Below are positions 19,885-23,992 of a stretch of DNA of 23,992 bases, piece after piece. Position 1 is the stretch's first letter. The number at the start of each line of letters is the position of its first letter. Origin of the DNA: Terana coerulea (lineage: Eukaryota > Basidiomycota > Agaricomycetes > Polyporales > Phanerochaetaceae); contig JAKOGH010000435.1 in assembly GCA_024811115.1 (NCBI GenBank), positions 1 through 23,992 on the forward strand, written 5' to 3'. The translations under genes and the position numbers were made by a program. Under the pieces are notes generated by a model that did no database searches, was not told the origin of the DNA, and saw only the letters and a program-made list of their open reading frames with translations.

Positions 19885-20441
19885 CAGGGGGTGCAGGCAA
19901 GCAAGCGCTGACGACAACCCATGCTCGGGTGCTCGCTAAGTATCAGGGGTCCACACGAGCGTCTGCTCGTAATCTAGCAAGATAACACCCAGATAGCGAA
20001 TAGATCACTGGTATCATGCGCTCTGTCTTCAGATTCATACGTTCATGGTTCTCCTCTACGGCTCTCGACGAGCCCCAAATATTTGCAATTGATTTATTGA
20101 GCACTGAGAATCAAAACTGGTCACCACGGGTACCTGGAGTGAGTACGACATTCAAGGTAATGACAATCCAGGTGTTTAGAATGCCAGTTCTCACGAAGTT
20201 CAAGCGATTGGAAACAGCGCCCTCAGTTAGCAGGAGAGAATAAACACATATTCGAGGTCAAGAACAGCTATGAGTACGAATTTCTCCCAAAATGTAGGAG
20301 ATTGGGTGGAATCCACGCTGTAAGGCGTATCATAGTGCGACCATCTCATCTAATCTGCCACAGACGCTGGTGCGGACCCCTGATACTTAGCGAGCACCCG
20401 AGCATGGGTTGTCGTCAGCGCTTGCTTGCCTGCACCCCCTG
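19885..20441. mobile_element. Non-autonomous hAT transposon (MITE-like), 557 bp
   Basis: The element begins CAGGGGGTGCAGGCAAGCAA and ends with the exact inverse. The inverted ends are 81 bp (19885..19965 and 20361..20441), identical for the first 68 bp with two mismatches after. It is flanked by a perfect 8-bp duplication GTCATAAA (19877..19884 and 20442..20449). CAGGG ends, 8-bp target duplications and the site pattern nTnnnnAn are features of the hAT superfamily. The interior of about 395 bp encodes no transposase, so it depends on an autonomous relative elsewhere. Near-identical ends and perfect flanks point to recent insertion. Confidence 0.95.
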
Positions 20442-20449
20442 GTCATAAA
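20442..20449. repeat. Target site duplication, right (GTCATAAA)
   Basis: Directly abuts the right end of the hAT element and matches 19877..19884 exactly. Confidence 0.93.
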
Positions 20450-20960
20450 GCTAGTCCTCGTGAGTCGTCTCTCAGCGATGCACAAGCGCCAGCTGCGGCG
20501 TTTCAATTCGTTGATCCCAGACTCAGTTCCAGCTGCCTTGTGCCGTCGTTCCCAGACCCGTCGAGTGCCGCCGGCTGCCAGCACGAACTTGACCATTCGG
20601 TGTTCCACCAAGCACAGAAGGCCATACTTAGGGATGCGCGAGTACGTCAAGTGCAAATATTCGGTCGAGCCTCAACTGATCAGCAATTAGCTTCTATGGT
20701 GCGTCAATCCGACCTCACTGTGCCTTTGGCAATGACTGTGCTTACAGTATCTGAAGATATATCGAGTTGATGGTCGACTACTTACACTTCCTATCGAGGC
20801 GTGTATAGTGCTGGAAACTCGTCTGTCGTGGCCATCAGAATTTACACCTTCCGCAGGCTTGTAAGATCCTACGTACTGGTCATCGCCAGCTCAGCACTGA
20901 AGTATGCTTTGTCTTGGTAACGCTATTTGCTTCTAGATGCTCCGTTCAATATGGGCCAGT
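20450..20960 (+). other. Possible exons upstream of DUF4470-MYND copy 2
   Basis: An open stretch to 20698 (including DAQAPAAAFQFVDPRLSS and QKAILRDARVRQVQIFG) meets a GTGCGT donor. The TTACAG acceptor at 20747 and open segment 20748..20860 (YLKIYRVDGRLLTLPIEA) join in phase. A GTAAGA donor and TTCTAG acceptor (20936) lead to CSVQYGPVP and stop at about 20967. Segment 20748..20860 is related to 4061..4171. I do not recognise the product. No start codon is evident, and the hAT element lies immediately upstream, where it may have split the 5' end. Confidence 0.3.
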
Positions 20961-21109
20961 ACCGTAGCGTTTCGAGGATGGCATACCGCCTCCGTTTGTC
21001 TTCATTGAGTTTATGTGCGGGTGCGAGGAGACATACTGGTAATTACTGCAAAGGTAATCCAGCATCGCTCCTCATACCTCATGTGCGCTTAACTACAAAC
21101 CGATTTCAG

Positions 21110-21240
21110 CTGCAGGCTGCAGCCCAATATGTCAACGAGTATACCATTCTTGTACTGCAGCTCAGACACGTGCAGGAGATAGACGCGTTGGTTCGTTGAC
21201 GGGGTATGCATTGTGGGGGCAACTTGAACCTGCGTACGCT
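21110..21240. promoter_or_regulatory. Conserved CACGTG block upstream of DUF4470-MYND copy 2
   Basis: Counterpart of 4420..4535, with CACGTG at 21167..21172, 139 bp before the start codon. Similarity is high across about 110 bp, including the sequence ATAGACGCGTTGGTT. It differs from copy 1 by a 3-bp insertion and substitutions. Confidence 0.45.
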
Positions 21241-21305
21241 CGTCTGCTCGCCATCCCCCGCCGCAGAGTGTGACGACCATCGCCCTTGCCCAAGCATCCC
21301 AAACC

Positions 21306-23992
21306 ATGGCCCATACTGTCCGCTGGCCGACCACCAGCTTTTTCTATCCCATCGGCAACACTTCTCCGATTTCTTTGGTTCAGCATGTTCCTCCAGGGGC
21401 AAATGCCGACTTCCTCCTCCTGGGGTGCGGCGACCCTAGAAATATATTGTATACAATTTTTGCTAGTGGTATCGACAAACCTACGGGTGAGGTTGCCTTT
21501 TAATGAACTCGCATGGTCGTGTACTAAGGTAGTCATAGCCCAACAACGATTCGACTTTACCTGTTGCGACATCGAGCCGGCTATTCTTGGTGAGTTCTTA
21601 GGCTCTCTACCTCATACTGATTTATGACATTTCCATAGCGCGCAATATCCTACTTTTCACTCTCCTGTCGCACAGCGATTCCTCGACGGGCGGGAATATG
21701 CATTGGAACATATTCTACCACTTTTTCTTGGATGAGAAGTCTTCCTCCCTCCTCTCTTCGCAAAGCCAGAAGTTAGCGGACTTGTCCGTGGACTTCGACA
21801 CATGGAACGCGGGCCAATACAGCTCATTCATTGAGATTGGTAGTCGCTTCACACTTGAGCAGCTTCATCGCCTCTGGAGCTTGTATGCACAAATGCGGTC
21901 ATTTTCCCCGTCAAAATCCAAACAGTTCACGGAGAAGTTTAGGGAGGAATGAAGAAGAGCTATGACGACAACCTGGCAGGGAAGATGAGTTTAGTTGCTG
22001 CACGCTCAGCAGGTCCCTTTACGGCCAACGCCACATTTTCCACTAGTGACGCTACAAGCACGTTCTGGGAGACGGGAGTTACCTTCACCGACCAGCGCGA
22101 CATCGACGACGCTGCTAAGGTCAATCCCACTTTCGCCTATTCTACGCAGGGAGAAGGCTTCGTGACCCACTACGCAACCACCCTGCTGGCCGCATTCCAT
22201 TTGGCGCCTGTTTTCGCTCAAGCAGACATTCTCTCACCCCCACCGCTCCGCGATGTCTATCGCGAGGCACGATCCCAGTTCACCTCATGGTGCGAGGCAT
22301 TTCGAGCCTGCGTTCAGCCCGCCAGCTCGACGCGGGTGAGGATTAGGGCAGTGGTCGGGGACATTCTCGCATTTTGCGAAGCTCTTCGGGTTACGGCAGC
22401 CGGGTGGGATGCTTCGTTGCTTCCGCGAGTATCCCCTTGGCGCGCCTCGTTGTTCGCTTTGGACGGACCTTCATACTCTCAGAGTGGCGCTCCGCTTACA
22501 TTCCACGTCATCGACACTTCCAACCTCTGCGACCACATCGGTGCTCTCAACATCCTCATGGCCACCACCCCGCTATTGGTGTCCTCCCCATCGCCGTTAT
22601 CCTTACGGAGACTTTGTTGGAATCTGGCGAGGACCCGATGGTGGCCTTCACAGAGAGTTTGTGCGGCGATTTGACGGCCATGTCCATTCTTCTTGATCTC
22701 ACTCCGACCGCCTACATTTCAAAGTATAACACTACGTCCAACGCCCATGAGGTCGTCTCCTTCCGGATGAAAAAGGCGGACAGCGGGGGTCAGTACCACG
22801 AACGTCTTGTCTGGAAGATCCCGTCCCGTCTCAAGGGTCCAGGAAGCGGCCATTCGATTTCTTTTGAGCCTACCCAGCTGGTGGACTTGTTACTCAACAT
22901 CTATCGTCAAATGTTCTCGCACGAAGATGTCGTGGGTATGTTCCAAGGAGGACTCTCCTTGACTGCGTTGAAGACCGCGAATAACGTTCACTACTGCCGC
23001 AGAAGCTTCGCCGGCTTGCTCGCCAATTTGCAGAGTCGCCTACTCGTCGATTGGGAACGGGTACTGGACGACTTCATCGATCGTATTACGCGGGATCGCT
23101 CGTCGTTGGTCGGCATGAACCACTACCAGGACTTGCTGCTGCAAATGCACCTTCTCGGGATCCGCTCGAAATCCCCGCTCGTACCCGGCGATCATGCCCT
23201 CACCCAGAATAAGGAGATGAGCCGCTTCCGCGACTGGGCCGTGGTGCCTCCCGTGGTCTGCATTGCCTTTTGCTGTCCCTATGGCGAGGTTTCATGTCCT
23301 GGGCGAAGATGGAGCGCCGCCCACTCCAGCCATTATTCTAGAACTCTGTGGGCCGGTCTTCACCAATAACTTCTCATCAATTGAAACCATGTTCGGGAAG
23401 CTGTCTATCAAAGGCTCTGGAGAACATGCCACTGCCGTCGTCACCGAAGATCCTGCTGGAAAACGAGGTACACAATCCGTCATCGTAACCGCATGGATTC
23501 CTGCGTGGATGATTGGACACGAGCCGCGGCGTATGACAGTGCGCCTCCAACTCCTCAGTACTATCACGACCAGTAATTTCACGAACAAGCTAGGGATGCG
23601 CCTCAGCCTGTTTGATGCCCCGCTGCGGGACGCAGATCAGATCCACGTACTCTCTTCGAGACCGACGCTGTCCAGTCAGGCAGCCCAAAGCCCCCGTATC
23701 CCCTCCGTCCCGAGGATCGCTGAATCTACACCTTCGACTACAATTGTACTGGACAGCATGAACCAGAGGGTCGCCACGCTGACGCGACGTGCTACCATGG
23801 AAAACGCATCGGCCAAAACCTCGCTAGCGTCGAAGGCTACTCGCATCACAGTGCGACAAGTCGGCCCTTGCGACATGGAGTTGTCTGTTGGGGCCAGTCA
23901 TACGAGAACTCTAGGCTTCCCGTTCACGATAGATGGCGCTAAGGCCAAACTAAGGATCGCGCGTCAGTCGGGGTGGGTTGAGGTACGGCGCA
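21306..23992 (+). CDS. Large DUF4470-MYND protein, copy 2, 3' end outside window (frame broken three times)
   Basis: Exons 21306..21486, 21539..21589 and 21639..23982, with the donor GTACGG of intron 3 at 23983, in the same intron positions as copy 1. The DUF4470 N terminus is intact here: MAHTVRWPTTSFFYPIGNTS, FLLLGCGDPRNILYT, FDFTCCDIEPAILARNILLF. Differences from copy 1 fall mostly at third codon positions, showing past selection on the protein. Compared with copy 1, one base is missing near 21944 (FREE then stop), one is missing near 22597, and one is surplus in the T4 tract 23268..23271. Each shifts the frame. The MYND finger would lie beyond the right edge. Either a pseudogene or an assembly with residual indels. 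Confidence 0.82.

Overview
The window reads as chromosomal DNA of a filamentous basidiomycete, most likely an Agaricomycete close to the Polyporales. This is inferred from dense short GT-AG introns (mostly 42-64 nt), high-GC coding sequence, and families typical of that group: large DUF4470/MYND proteins, But2-like single-pass proteins, fungal 7TM proteins and DUF3328 (UstYa-like) oxidases. I rebuilt the gene models by eye from splice signals and reading-frame continuity. No transcript or database search was available.

Left part (1-3600): a conserved housekeeping block. The 5' end of an RNA polymerase III subunit Rpc31 gene (minus strand) is divergent from an ALY/Yra1 mRNA-export adaptor gene. 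A protein farnesyltransferase/geranylgeranyltransferase alpha-subunit gene (RAM2) follows. All three are intact, and the ALY gene carries one abnormally long intron of 556 nt.

Flanks of the variable part (about 3970-8326 and 20748-23992): two same-strand copies of a roughly 1,190-codon DUF4470-MYND gene, 16.7 kb apart start to start. Each has a related upstream region with a conserved CACGTG block about 139 bp before the start codon. Both copies carry single-base indels that break otherwise conserved frames.

Middle part (8327-20748): an accessory region. It holds a But2 C-terminal-like membrane protein, about 2.8 kb with no gene I can name, a possible small secreted peptide with a TATA box, a 7TM protein with a probable solo LTR in an intron, a 141-bp tandem duplication, two head-to-head UstYa-like oxidase genes, a GNAT acetyltransferase convergent with the second of these, and a clear 557-bp non-autonomous hAT element with 81-bp inverted ends and an 8-bp target duplication.

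Functionally, the left block serves transcription, mRNA export and prenylation. The UstYa/UstYa/GNAT trio could be a fragment of a secondary-metabolite locus, but no precursor peptide or core enzyme is visible. A recurring oddity is that many accessory genes need one-base corrections, often in homopolymers. That fits either decay of duplicated and accessory genes or residual long-read assembly error.
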